A stretch of 64,000 bases of DNA from Massilia agri (GTDB lineage: Bacteria; Pseudomonadota; Gammaproteobacteria; Burkholderiales; Burkholderiaceae_D), in contig NZ_JANUHA010000001.1 of assembly GCF_024753255.1 (NCBI RefSeq), positions 372,001 through 436,000 of the forward strand, in the 5' to 3' direction. Position 1 is the first letter of the stretch. The number at the start of each line of letters is the position of its first letter. Below are positions 8,832 to 16,221 of this stretch, one piece after another. The notes beneath the pieces are model-generated. The model ran no database searches. It was not told where the DNA came from and worked only from the letters and a program-made list of their open reading frames with translations. The position numbers were made by a program, and so were the translations under genes.

Positions 8832-9573
8832 TCAGGAACTGGAGAACTGGCACGACTACGAGGTGGAGTCGCGCCGTGAGATCGTTGCCCTGCTGCGCCA
8901 GATCGGCGAAAAGAACCAGCTGATCCGCATGCTGGTCAAGGGCGAGGCCGACGTCTGCGTCACCTCCATCCTCGACGTCGATCCCGACACCAATACCGTC
9001 GTGCTGGACCGCTCGATCGACCGCGAGCAGAACGAACGCATCGTGGCTGCCGGCCGGGTGCGCTGCGAAACCTACCTCGACAAGATCCGCATCCTGTTCA
9101 CGGCCGAGGAGCTGGCCCCGACCCTGTTCGAGGGCAATGCCGCGCTGCGCGCGGACATCCCGCCGACCCTGATCCGCCTGCAGCGCCGCGAGTACTACCG
9201 CATGGAGACCCCGGTTTCGAACCCGGTGCGCGCTATCCTGCCGCTGCCGGCCGAACTGGGCCTGGGCACCGCCGTCTTCCCGCTGCACGACATCAGCTGC
9301 GGCGGCATCGCGGTAATGGACCACAAGAACCAGCTCAGCACCGTCATCGGCGAGAACCTGCCGAACTGCCGCATCGAGCTACCCGAGATCGGGCCAGTGA
9401 CGGTGACGCTGCAGATCCGCAACTCGCTCGACGTGACCATGCTGAACAACAAGACCAGCCGCCGCATCGGCCTGCAGTTCATCGACATGTCGCGCGGCGG
9501 CGATGCCGCCGTGCAGCGCTACATCACCAAGCTCGAGCGCGAGCGCAACGCGCGCCTGGCCGGCCTGGCCTGA
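8824..9573 (+). CDS. ycgR: Flagellar brake protein YcgR (PilZ domain)
   Basis: A 249-aa protein with the two-domain YcgR plan: an N-terminal YcgR domain (about 15-115) and a C-terminal PilZ domain. Both c-di-GMP-binding motifs are intact, RREYYR (residues 121-126, RxxxR) and DISCGG (156-161, DxSxxG). On binding c-di-GMP, YcgR contacts the motor and slows or biases rotation. The ATG at 8824 lies within the end of the preceding gene, which favours translational coupling. Its place at the end of the fliDST-type operon ties it to the flagellum. Confidence 0.93.
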   Translation: MNNQELENWHDYEVESRREIVALLRQIGEKNQLIRMLVKGEADVCVTSILDVDPDTNTVVLDRSIDREQNERIVAAGRVRCETYLDKIRILFTAEELAPTLFEGNAALRADIPPTLIRLQRREYYRMETPVSNPVRAILPLPAELGLGTAVFPLHDISCGGIAVMDHKNQLSTVIGENLPNCRIELPEIGPVTVTLQIRNSLDVTMLNNKTSRRIGLQFIDMSRGGDAAVQRYITKLERERNARLAGLA

Positions 9574-9676
9574 CGTTTCCGTCGATCTCTACGTATTGCT
9601 ACGTAGCAAGGTTGGCGCTTGCCGGCAAGTTAATTCGGCTACACTACGCGACTCCGTTTACGACGATGTCGATGCC

Positions 9677-11308
9677 ATGCCGATGCCGACCAGCTTCCCT
9701 TCGCCCGAGCACTTCGCCGCCGCCTTCGCCCAGTCGGCGGTCGGCATGGCCCTGGTCGGATTGCAGGGCCACTGGCTGGACGTGAATGCGGCCCTGTGCG
9801 CCATGCTCGGCTACCGGCGCGAGGCGCTGCTCGAGCTGACCTTCCACGACGTCACCCACCCCGACGACCTGGCGCAGGACCTGGCGCTGACCGAGCGCAT
9901 GCTGGCCGGCGACATCGCGTCCTTCCAGGTCGAGAAGCGCTATTGCCAGCCGGGCGGCGCCGTCGTCTGGGGCCTGCTGAGCGTCACGCTCAGCCGCGGC
10001 GCGGACGGCGCGCCCCACTGCTTCATCGTGCAGGTGGTCGACATCACGGCGCAGAAGCACGCGCTGGAAGAACGCGACGCCCTGTTCGCGCTGTCACCCG
10101 ACCTGCTGGCGATCAGCAGTCCGGAGGGCTACCTGCTCCAGGTCAATCCCGCCTGGCACGAGCTGCTCGGCTGGGACGACGCCGCCCTGAAGGCGCGTCC
10201 CTTCTACGACCTGCTCCATCCCGAGGACCTCGCGCGCACGCGCGAGGCTGTAGAACGCATGGCCGGGGGCGGCCAGGTGCGCGGCTTTCGCAACCGTGTC
10301 CGCCACGCGGATGGCGGCTGGCGCTGGATCGAATGGAGCACCCGGATCGCGGCCAATGGCTCCATGTTCTGCTCGGGGCGCGACGTCACCGAGCAGATCG
10401 ACAACGAGGCGCGCCTGCGCGGCCAGGAGCAGAAGATCCGCCTGCTCATCGAACACGCCAACGACGCCTTCCTCGGCATGGACCGGCATGGCTCGATCAC
10501 CGAATGGAACCGCCAGGCCGAAACCACCTTCGGCTGGAGCGCCGGGGAAGCCATCGGCCAGCCGATGGCCGAGCTGCTGGCGCCGGCGCGCCTGCGCCAG
10601 GCCCACCTCGACGGCGTGGCGGCTTTCCTGCGCGCCGGCACGCGCGAGGCCAGGAAGCGCGTGGAGGTGCCGGCGCTGCGCAAGGACGGCAGCGAGATCC
10701 TGGTCGAATTCACGGTGGGCGTGGTGCAGCTCGACGGCGAACCCTATTTCCACGCTTTTCTCCGCGACGTCTCGAAGCAGCGCCGCATGTCCGACCAGCT
10801 GCACTATCGCGCCACCCACGACTTCCTCACCGGCCTGCCCAACCGCTACGAGTTCATGAACCGCCTGCAGCGCAGCCTCGCGCTCCCTGGCGCCGCGCCG
10901 GCCCTGCTGTTCATCGACCTGGACGGCTTCAAGGCGGTCAACGACATCTGCGGCCACGAGACGGGCGACGCGGTGCTCATCGAGTTCGGGCGGCGCCTCT
11001 CCGGGGCGGTGCGGGAGCGGGGCCAGGTGGCGCGCCTGGCCGGCGACGAGTTCGTGGTCCTGCTCGAGACGGGGGACGGGGCCGAGCCGCTGTGCGCGGC
11101 CATCCTCGGCGCCGCCGCCCAGCCCTACCCCCAGCTGGACGGGCGCACACCCCTGGGCGCCAGCATCGGGCTGGCGATCGCCGCCCAGGGCGAAGGCGTC
11201 GACGCCCTGCTGGCGCGCGCCGATGCGGCGATGTACGCGGCCAAGAATGCGGGCAAGAACCGCTATGCCTTCGGGCGGCGCGGCGAGTGGACGGTGCGTC
11301 CGGGCTGA
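9677..11308 (+). CDS. PAS-PAS-PAS-GGDEF diguanylate cyclase
   Basis: A 543-aa cytoplasmic protein with no membrane segment. Three PAS domains run at about 8-125 (AVGMALVGLQGHWLDVNAAL), 128-250 and 255-375 (each ends in a PAC-type strand such as VVDITAQ, GRDVTEQ, FLRDVSKQ). A GGDEF domain at 385-535 carries AGDEF at residues 455-459, an accepted active variant. The inhibitory I-site five residues upstream reads RERG instead of RxxD, so product inhibition is probably lost. The start is uncertain; ATG 9677 is used because PAS homology begins about 12 residues later. It should raise c-di-GMP in response to an unknown ligand sensed by the PAS domains, upstream of YcgR. Confidence 0.9.
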   Translation: MPMPTSFPSPEHFAAAFAQSAVGMALVGLQGHWLDVNAALCAMLGYRREALLELTFHDVTHPDDLAQDLALTERMLAGDIASFQVEKRYCQPGGAVVWGLLSVTLSRGADGAPHCFIVQVVDITAQKHALEERDALFALSPDLLAISSPEGYLLQVNPAWHELLGWDDAALKARPFYDLLHPEDLARTREAVERMAGGGQVRGFRNRVRHADGGWRWIEWSTRIAANGSMFCSGRDVTEQIDNEARLRGQEQKIRLLIEHANDAFLGMDRHGSITEWNRQAETTFGWSAGEAIGQPMAELLAPARLRQAHLDGVAAFLRAGTREARKRVEVPALRKDGSEILVEFTVGVVQLDGEPYFHAFLRDVSKQRRMSDQLHYRATHDFLTGLPNRYEFMNRLQRSLALPGAAPALLFIDLDGFKAVNDICGHETGDAVLIEFGRRLSGAVRERGQVARLAGDEFVVLLETGDGAEPLCAAILGAAAQPYPQLDGRTPLGASIGLAIAAQGEGVDALLARADAAMYAAKNAGKNRYAFGRRGEWTVRPG

Positions 11309-11314
11309 ATGTCG

Positions 11315-12406
11315 ATTTTTTTGGCTGTGTTCGCGTTAATTCTGCTCTCGCAGCTACCTTCACTAAGCTTGTCGTACCGCAGTACACAGCCACTGCGCTG
11401 GCGTACGCAACGCTTGCGCGTCCAGTAATCGCCGCCATCCCGAATAGTTCGCCAGGTAGCGGCTGGCCACACCCTTGAAGCGCACGAGCCAACCCTTGAA
11501 GCGGCTGTGCCAGCCATTCACGTTCTGGATGTGGATCGCGCCGCGCGCGCGCCGCCCAGCCCGGACATTGACGGGCTCGTGCGTGATCCCGGCGTCGGCG
11601 GCAAACCGGACATAGGCCGCGGCGCCATCGCTGATGAGCAGCCCGTCGTGGGGCAGTACCGGTTGCAGGCAGCTGCGTAGTTGCGGCGCGGTCACGGGAC
11701 CCCGTCCCGTATGAAAATCCAGCGTCGCACCACTGCGGTCGCGCGCCACCAGCAGGCAATCATGCTCGCGGTTGATGCCGCGCCGACGGGCAAGGCCACC
11801 GCGCTTTCTCGGCGGGCGCGTCAGGCTGCGCGACCCCTTCTGCGATTCCAGCCGGTAGGTTTCGTCGGCCTCGACGATTGCCGACAGGATAACCGGACGG
11901 TGGCGCGCGGCGCCCGGCGCGAACCGGTGGCGCCAGCGAAAGCTGGTGGTGCGATGCACGCCGGTGGCGAGCGCCGCGTCGCGCACGGTGCGCGATTCCA
12001 GCAAGCACTGGATATAGGGCAGCCAGCACTCGCGCTTGCGCAGCCGGGCCAGTGGCGTGCCGGTCAGCGCATTGAAGGAACGGTGGCAAGCCAGGCAGCG
12101 AAAGCGCTGCAGGCCGCTGGCAAAGCCCGACCGGTGCAGGCGAGCGCAAGCACAATGCGGACATGGCCGGCCTGTTGCGGCCGCTTCGATGAGCGCCAGG
12201 CACTCGGCCGGGTCGCGGATGCTGTCGACCCACTCGCGCAGCCGGGCCAGATCGGTGCTGGACAGTGGCGCTGCGGACAGGCAGGCGAACAATTCGTCGA
12301 AGCTCAGGCTTTGCATCGTCACTCCGGATGAGTTAACGCGACGATGCGTAAGACTTCGACAACACAATTTGGTTCACCCAATTAGCGCGAACACAGCCAT
12401 TTTTTT
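11315..12406 (+). mobile_element. IS1595-family insertion sequence with 8-bp target duplication
   Basis: The element proper spans 11323-12398 (1076 bp). Its ends are 19-bp inverted repeats, GGCTGTGTTCGCGTTAATT at 11323-11341 and the complement at 12380-12398, with one mismatch. Both ends are flanked by the identical 8-mer ATTTTTTT (11315-11322 and 12399-12406), the target duplication length usual for IS1595 elements. The transposase reads on the minus strand. Undegraded ends and duplication suggest a recent insertion, into a T tract just after the PAS-GGDEF stop codon. Confidence 0.93.
11363..12316 (-). CDS. IS1595-family transposase (ISXO2-like DDE domain)
   Basis: A 317-aa transposase. It has an N-terminal zinc ribbon (CPHCACARLH ... 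FRCLACHRSF), a helix-turn-helix region (VRDAALATGVHRTTSFRW), then the ISXO2-like catalytic domain with acidic residues in VEADETY and LLISDGAAA and the C-terminal block GWHSRFKGWLVRFKG. The ATG at 12316 has CGGAGT upstream; a longer frame to 12367 would run close to the inverted repeat. It is intact, with no frameshift visible, so the element is probably active. Confidence 0.93.
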   Translation of the reverse strand: MQSLSFDELFACLSAAPLSSTDLARLREWVDSIRDPAECLALIEAAATGRPCPHCACARLHRSGFASGLQRFRCLACHRSFNALTGTPLARLRKRECWLPYIQCLLESRTVRDAALATGVHRTTSFRWRHRFAPGAARHRPVILSAIVEADETYRLESQKGSRSLTRPPRKRGGLARRRGINREHDCLLVARDRSGATLDFHTGRGPVTAPQLRSCLQPVLPHDGLLISDGAAAYVRFAADAGITHEPVNVRAGRRARGAIHIQNVNGWHSRFKGWLVRFKGVASRYLANYSGWRRLLDAQALRTPAQWLCTAVRQA

Positions 12407-12497
12407 GCGGCGCATGTCACACCGTGCGCGGCTGGCTCGTCTTGCAGGCATGGAGGGCGCACGGTGCGCCTCTCTTCCAACCTGAAAGGACAACATC

Positions 12498-12962
12498 ATG
12501 ACGCAAGCCGCCCGCATCAACCTCTTCACCCTGGCGCCGAACAACCTGAAGGCGATGATCGCCCTGTCCACCTCCACCAAGAACAGCTCGCTGGGACCGC
12601 GCCTGGTGGAACTGGTGCAGCTGCGCGTCTCGCAGGTGAACGGCTGCGGGGTGTGCGTCGACATGCACTGGCGCGACCTGGTCAAGCAAGGCCTCGATCC
12701 GCGCCACCTGAACGCCCTGTCCGCCTGGCGCGAGGCGCCCTTCTTCAGCGCCCGCGAGCGCGCCGCCCTGGCCTGGGCCGACGCCGTCAACGCCCTGCCC
12801 GGCCGCGACGACACGGACAGCGCCTGGCCCGCCCTGCGCGAGCACTTCAGCGACACGGAGATCGCGGAGCTGGGCTATGCGATCGCCGCCATCCGCGGCT
12901 GGAATGCGCTCAACTTCAGCCTGCGCAACCCGATGCCGGAACATCCGGCGCCGGGCATGTAA
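12498..12962 (+). CDS. Carboxymuconolactone decarboxylase / AhpD-like family protein
   Basis: A 154-aa protein of the AhpD-like core fold. The redox motif NGCGVCVDMHW gives the CxxC pair plus the downstream His (C-x2-C-x3-H) typical of alkylhydroperoxidase-type members. The start ATG 12498 has AAGGA at the right spacing. Members reduce peroxides or take part in antioxidant defence, but substrates cannot be read from sequence. The IS copy lies only about 90 bp upstream and may have separated the gene from an original promoter. Confidence 0.9.
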   Translation: MTQAARINLFTLAPNNLKAMIALSTSTKNSSLGPRLVELVQLRVSQVNGCGVCVDMHWRDLVKQGLDPRHLNALSAWREAPFFSARERAALAWADAVNALPGRDDTDSAWPALREHFSDTEIAELGYAIAAIRGWNALNFSLRNPMPEHPAPGM

Positions 12963-12971
12963 ACGGCCGGG

Positions 12972-13592
12972 TCAGAGCTGGATCGCGGAACCCGCCCCGG
13001 GGCGGATCAGGCCGCGCTGGGTCGCCACCACCACCGCGTGGGTGCGCGCGGTGGCGTCGAGCTTGCTCATCACGCCCTTGACGTGGGTCTTCACGGTGCC
13101 CACGCCGATGCCGAGCTTGCGGGCGATCGACTTGTTGCAGCAGCCTTGCGCTAGCAGCTGCAGCACGTCGGTCTCGCGGCCGGTGAGCGCCTCGCGGGTC
13201 AGGCTGTCGGCCACGCTGCGCGTCATCGATTCGCTCAGGTAGCGCTGGCCGCGCACCAAGAGGTCCACCGCGTGCGCCAGCTCGTCCGGGCCGCAGGACT
13301 GCGGCAGGTAGCCGGCCACCCCGGCGTCCATCGCCAGCCGCACCTCCCACTCCTTGTCGAACTGGGTCACGACCAGCACCCCGGGCGCCTGGCTGGCGGC
13401 GCCGGCCTGGCGCGCCAGCGCGACGCCGTTGTCGTAGTCGGTCACCAGCACGCGGGCGACGCGCTGCGCCTCCGGCTGGCGCAGGTGGGTAGTGACGCGC
13501 AGTCCCGGCTGGTCGGCCAGGACGGCGTGGATGCCAACCGTCATGATCGGGTCGGCATGCATGATGTGGACGGCGGTAGAAAGCGGTTGCAT
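12972..13592 (-). CDS. Orphan LuxR/NarL-type response regulator with degenerate receiver
   Basis: A 206-aa protein: an N-terminal receiver-like domain and a C-terminal LuxR helix-turn-helix (LTGRETDVLQLLAQGCCNKS, then GIGVGTVKTHVKGVMSKLDA). The receiver retains an acidic residue in MHADP and a possible phosphoacceptor in VTDYDNG, but the conserved Lys after GYLP is replaced by Gln (GYLPQ), so normal phosphorylation signalling is doubtful. The start at 13592 is chosen because GGAG lies seven bases upstream; an ATG at 13598 would be too close. No histidine kinase is adjacent. It is convergent with the AhpD-like gene and divergent from nsrR. Confidence 0.85.
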   Translation of the reverse strand: MQPLSTAVHIMHADPIMTVGIHAVLADQPGLRVTTHLRQPEAQRVARVLVTDYDNGVALARQAGAASQAPGVLVVTQFDKEWEVRLAMDAGVAGYLPQSCGPDELAHAVDLLVRGQRYLSESMTRSVADSLTREALTGRETDVLQLLAQGCCNKSIARKLGIGVGTVKTHVKGVMSKLDATARTHAVVVATQRGLIRPGAGSAIQL

Positions 13593-13754
13593 GTGCATAC
13601 TCCTGCATCTGGCAGCGGACAACGGCGCGGCCGCACGCGGTCCCCGCCTGCCGACATATTGAAACGGCAAGAACAGGAAGACAAGTAATCGTTTGTAATT
13701 GCTGGTTTATATGCATGTCGGGCGATCACGAGGGCAATGGGGTATACTCCCTCG

Positions 13755-14216
13755 ATGCGCCTGACTTCCTTTACCGATTACACGCTGCGGACCCTGCTCC
13801 ACCTGGGCAGCAATCCGGGCCGCCTGGTGACCATCCAGGAGATCGCGGACCTGCACGGCATCTCGAAGAACCACCTCATGAAGGTGGTCCACGAGCTGGG
13901 CCGCAACGGCGTCATCGAAACCGTCCGTGGCCGCAACGGGGGCTTCCGCCTGGCGCACAAACCCGAGGACATCAATATCGGCGCCGTCGTCCGCCAGAGC
14001 GAGAGCGACTTCTACATGGCCGAGTGCTTCGACCCGAACGGTAATCCCTGCGGCCTGGTCAAGGACTGCTCCCTCAAGGGCGTATTGAGCAACGCCACGG
14101 CGGCCTATCTGGCCGAGCTCGACCGCCACACCCTGGCCTCCCTGCTGCCGGAGCCGGCCCCGCGCGACGGCGCGATCCCCATCACCTTCCACCGCAAGGA
14201 AGAACAGGCCGCCTAA
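13755..14216 (+). CDS. nsrR: Rrf2-family nitric-oxide-sensing repressor NsrR
   Basis: A 153-aa Rrf2 protein. An N-terminal winged helix (MRLTSFTDYTLRTLLHL, IADLHGISKNHLMKVVHEL) precedes three cysteines at 91, 99 and 105 that would bind an Fe-S cluster. The MRLTSFTDY start and cysteine positions match NsrR better than IscR. NsrR represses nitric oxide detoxification genes until NO damages its cluster. No classical NO-detoxification gene lies in the window; the nearby AhpD-like gene may be a stress partner. The ATG 13755 is chosen over an upstream in-frame codon because it gives the conserved N terminus. Its stop overlaps that of the next, convergent gene. Confidence 0.85.
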   Translation: MRLTSFTDYTLRTLLHLGSNPGRLVTIQEIADLHGISKNHLMKVVHELGRNGVIETVRGRNGGFRLAHKPEDINIGAVVRQSESDFYMAECFDPNGNPCGLVKDCSLKGVLSNATAAYLAELDRHTLASLLPEPAPRDGAIPITFHRKEEQAA

Positions 14217-14734
14217 GCCGCCTTCCCCGCCAGTTCGAGACTGTCATCGCAGGCGCCACAGGCGCAGGCGGAATTGACCCGCAGCGCGCCATCCGGCGTC
14301 CGGCCAGCCGTGAGCAGGATGACGGCGCGGCAGCGCGGGCAGCGGGTGCGGGCCGCACGACCCTCGCGCAGGTCGCGCAGGGCGGCGAGCACCTGGGTCT
14401 CGACTTCGTTGTCCACGGCCGGCACGGCCGCCTTCTTCCTCGGCATGAACAGGCCGACCAGGCACAGCAGCAGGCCCACCGGGATCGTGACCAGGGACAG
14501 AAGCATGGAGGGCGTCAGCAGCTCGAGCAGCCAGTTGAGATTGAAACCGCCAAGCTCGCAACCCGACATGGCCGAGCCGCTCGACCCGCCGCCATGGCAG
14601 CCGGGCATCAGCGAGCTCAAGCCCAGCAGGAGGCCGGCGCAGACGGGCAGCAGCATTGCCACGATGAGCCCGGTCCACAGCAGGACGGTCCGGGGAGAGA
14701 AAACGGCGGGCGGCTTGGAAGGTGCGGCAGGCAT
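14213..14734 (-). CDS. Membrane protein with C-terminal zinc ribbon, function unknown
   Basis: A 173-aa protein I do not recognise. Two hydrophobic segments are clear (about 17-42 and 72-96), separated by a Gly/Ser/Cys-rich loop. The C-terminal part holds paired cysteines, CPRC and later CACGAC, which look like a zinc ribbon facing the cytoplasm. An in-frame TTG at 14749 is the alternative start; neither has a good ribosome site. It is convergent with nsrR with overlapping stops. The 226-bp gap upstream (14735-14960) holds no recognisable gene. Confidence 0.65.
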   Translation of the reverse strand: MPAAPSKPPAVFSPRTVLLWTGLIVAMLLPVCAGLLLGLSSLMPGCHGGGSSGSAMSGCELGGFNLNWLLELLTPSMLLSLVTIPVGLLLCLVGLFMPRKKAAVPAVDNEVETQVLAALRDLREGRAARTRCPRCRAVILLTAGRTPDGALRVNSACACGACDDSLELAGKAA

Positions 14735-14960
14735 GGGCAATCGTTGCAAGGTAAAAATGCCAAGCTTAACAGTTGCATTACGGAAAAAGCTAACGAAAAC
14801 TCACCATTTTCCTGTGATCGCGCCTCTCATTCGCGACGCAGCATGCACGCGGCATAGGATCGCGTCCTCGCCGTGTCGGGACACACAATCGGCCGTCGAT
14901 AAAATAGTTGCCGTAACCAAATAGTGCTAATGTGATCGCTTTCATCACGGGAGGACGGAC

Positions 14961-15569
14961 ATGTTCAAGAAACTGGCGGCGGAAGCACTGGGCATCAGCG
15001 ATATCGGCGTCATCGTCGGCCCTGCCGACTACAGCAAGGTCGACGCGGACGATTACCTGTTCAACGAGGACGGCGAGCAGATCTTCTTCCTCATCAAGAG
15101 CAAGAAGGACGAGTACTGCTTCACCAACCTGGCCCTGATCCACGTCGACGGCGACTCGGCCGTGTCCTCGAAGCGCTCGATCAAGCGCTACGACTATGCC
15201 TCCCATGCCGTGTCGAACGTCAGCATCGAGACCGCCGGCACGCTCGACCTGGACATCGAGCTCAAGTTCAACCTGGACGACGTGCGCTTCTCGATCGACG
15301 TCAAGAAGGCCCACATCGAACAGCTCAAGGACATCTACAAGGCCTTGATCTCGATCGGCAAGCAGCAAAAGCGCGACGCGGTCTGCCGCGACAACGCCCT
15401 GCGCACCCTGGACGCCACGGCCTCGGTGCACAAGCTGAACATCGCCCCGGGTGCGGGCACCCTGGTCAGCCAGTACGGCGAACTGCTGGAGGCCCTGAAC
15501 ACGGCCATGCTGGATACGCACACCAAGCGCGACTTCAGCGACGTGTTCGCGAAGTACATCCACAACTGA
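14961..15569 (+). CDS. Bacterial PH-domain protein (YvbH/DUF1696-like)
   Basis: A 202-aa soluble protein. The N-terminal 125 residues (MFKKLAAEALGISDIG, DYLFNEDGEQIFFLIKSKKD) match the bacterial pleckstrin-homology family seen in YvbH-type proteins: two strands-rich lobes around the segment VSSKRSIKRYDYA. The rest is helical. Function is unknown in this family. GGGAGG lies nine bases before the ATG. A terminator for fliE follows its stop on the other strand. Confidence 0.8.
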   Translation: MFKKLAAEALGISDIGVIVGPADYSKVDADDYLFNEDGEQIFFLIKSKKDEYCFTNLALIHVDGDSAVSSKRSIKRYDYASHAVSNVSIETAGTLDLDIELKFNLDDVRFSIDVKKAHIEQLKDIYKALISIGKQQKRDAVCRDNALRTLDATASVHKLNIAPGAGTLVSQYGELLEALNTAMLDTHTKRDFSDVFAKYIHN

Positions 15570-15596
15570 TACGCAGTGGGCCAAGTACCCAGGACG

Positions 15597-15622
15597 AAAA
15601 AAAACCGGCCATGCGGCCGGTT
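15597..15622 (-). terminator. Rho-independent terminator of fliE
   Basis: An 8-bp stem AACCGGCC / GGCCGGTT (loop ATGC), with the A run at 15597-15604 that becomes the U tract on the minus-strand transcript. It lies 34 bp downstream of the fliE stop. Confidence 0.85.
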
Positions 15623-15655
15623 CATCCTCGCAAGAATGGAAGCTGCTTGCCAGCC

Positions 15656-16024
15656 TCACACCTGCATGTTCATGATGTCGTGATAGGCTGCTACCAGTTT
15701 GTTGCGTACTTGCACCGTTCCCTGGAAAGCGATGCTGGATTTCTGCATGGCGATCATCGTGTCCGACAAACTCACGGTATCATCCCCCATCGCGAAACGC
15801 TGGCCCAGTTCCTGCGCATGCTTCTGGGTATTGCTGACCTGTTGCAGCGAGGTCTTCAGCGCATCCGCGAAATCGAGCTTGGCCACGCCGCCCTGGGGCG
15901 CGACACCGCCAAGGCCCGCAGGCGCGACAGGGCTCGCGGCCGGCCTGGTCGCCGCCGATTTGAGTTGCTCCATCATCGCCTGGATGCGGCTGCTGTCGAT
16001 TCCGCCGATTCCACCAATACTCAT
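15656..16024 (-). CDS. fliE: Flagellar hook-basal body protein FliE
   Basis: A 122-aa FliE, the first export substrate and the junction between the MS ring and the rod. Recognised from FADALKTSLQQVSNTQ, then DDTVSLSDTMIAMQKSSIAF and the C-terminal VQVRNKLVAAYHDIMNMQV. GCAGGAG precedes the ATG. It is transcribed alone and divergently from fliFGHIJKLMNOPQR; the 197-bp shared control region (16025-16221) contains no promoter I can assign confidently. Confidence 0.96.
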   Translation of the reverse strand: MSIGGIGGIDSSRIQAMMEQLKSAATRPAASPVAPAGLGGVAPQGGVAKLDFADALKTSLQQVSNTQKHAQELGQRFAMGDDTVSLSDTMIAMQKSSIAFQGTVQVRNKLVAAYHDIMNMQV

Positions 16025-16221
16025 CGTTTTCTCCTGCTCGTCGAAGGCACGTTTTGCACATCGCTTGTTTCAGGCTGTCAGAATACCAGTCCCCCGGCAA
16101 CTTCCTCACTCGAAGAAGAGGGGAAACTCCCCCCTGTTTCAGGGTTTGAATGTTGCCCTACGGCTTCATAATTCCGTTTAGTCCGTAATTACTCCCTCCA
16201 TCCTGGAACCAACCGACCACC

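Noticed and set aside
14931..14949. TGTGATCGCTTTCATCACG as a CRP site before the PH-domain gene
   Set aside because: The half-sites are nine bases apart rather than six, and the right half is not TCACA.
16044..16058. GGCACGTTTTGCA in the fliE/fliF gap looks like a sigma-54 promoter
   Set aside because: Only eight bases separate GG and GC; sigma-54 needs ten. No other -24/-12 pair fits nearby.
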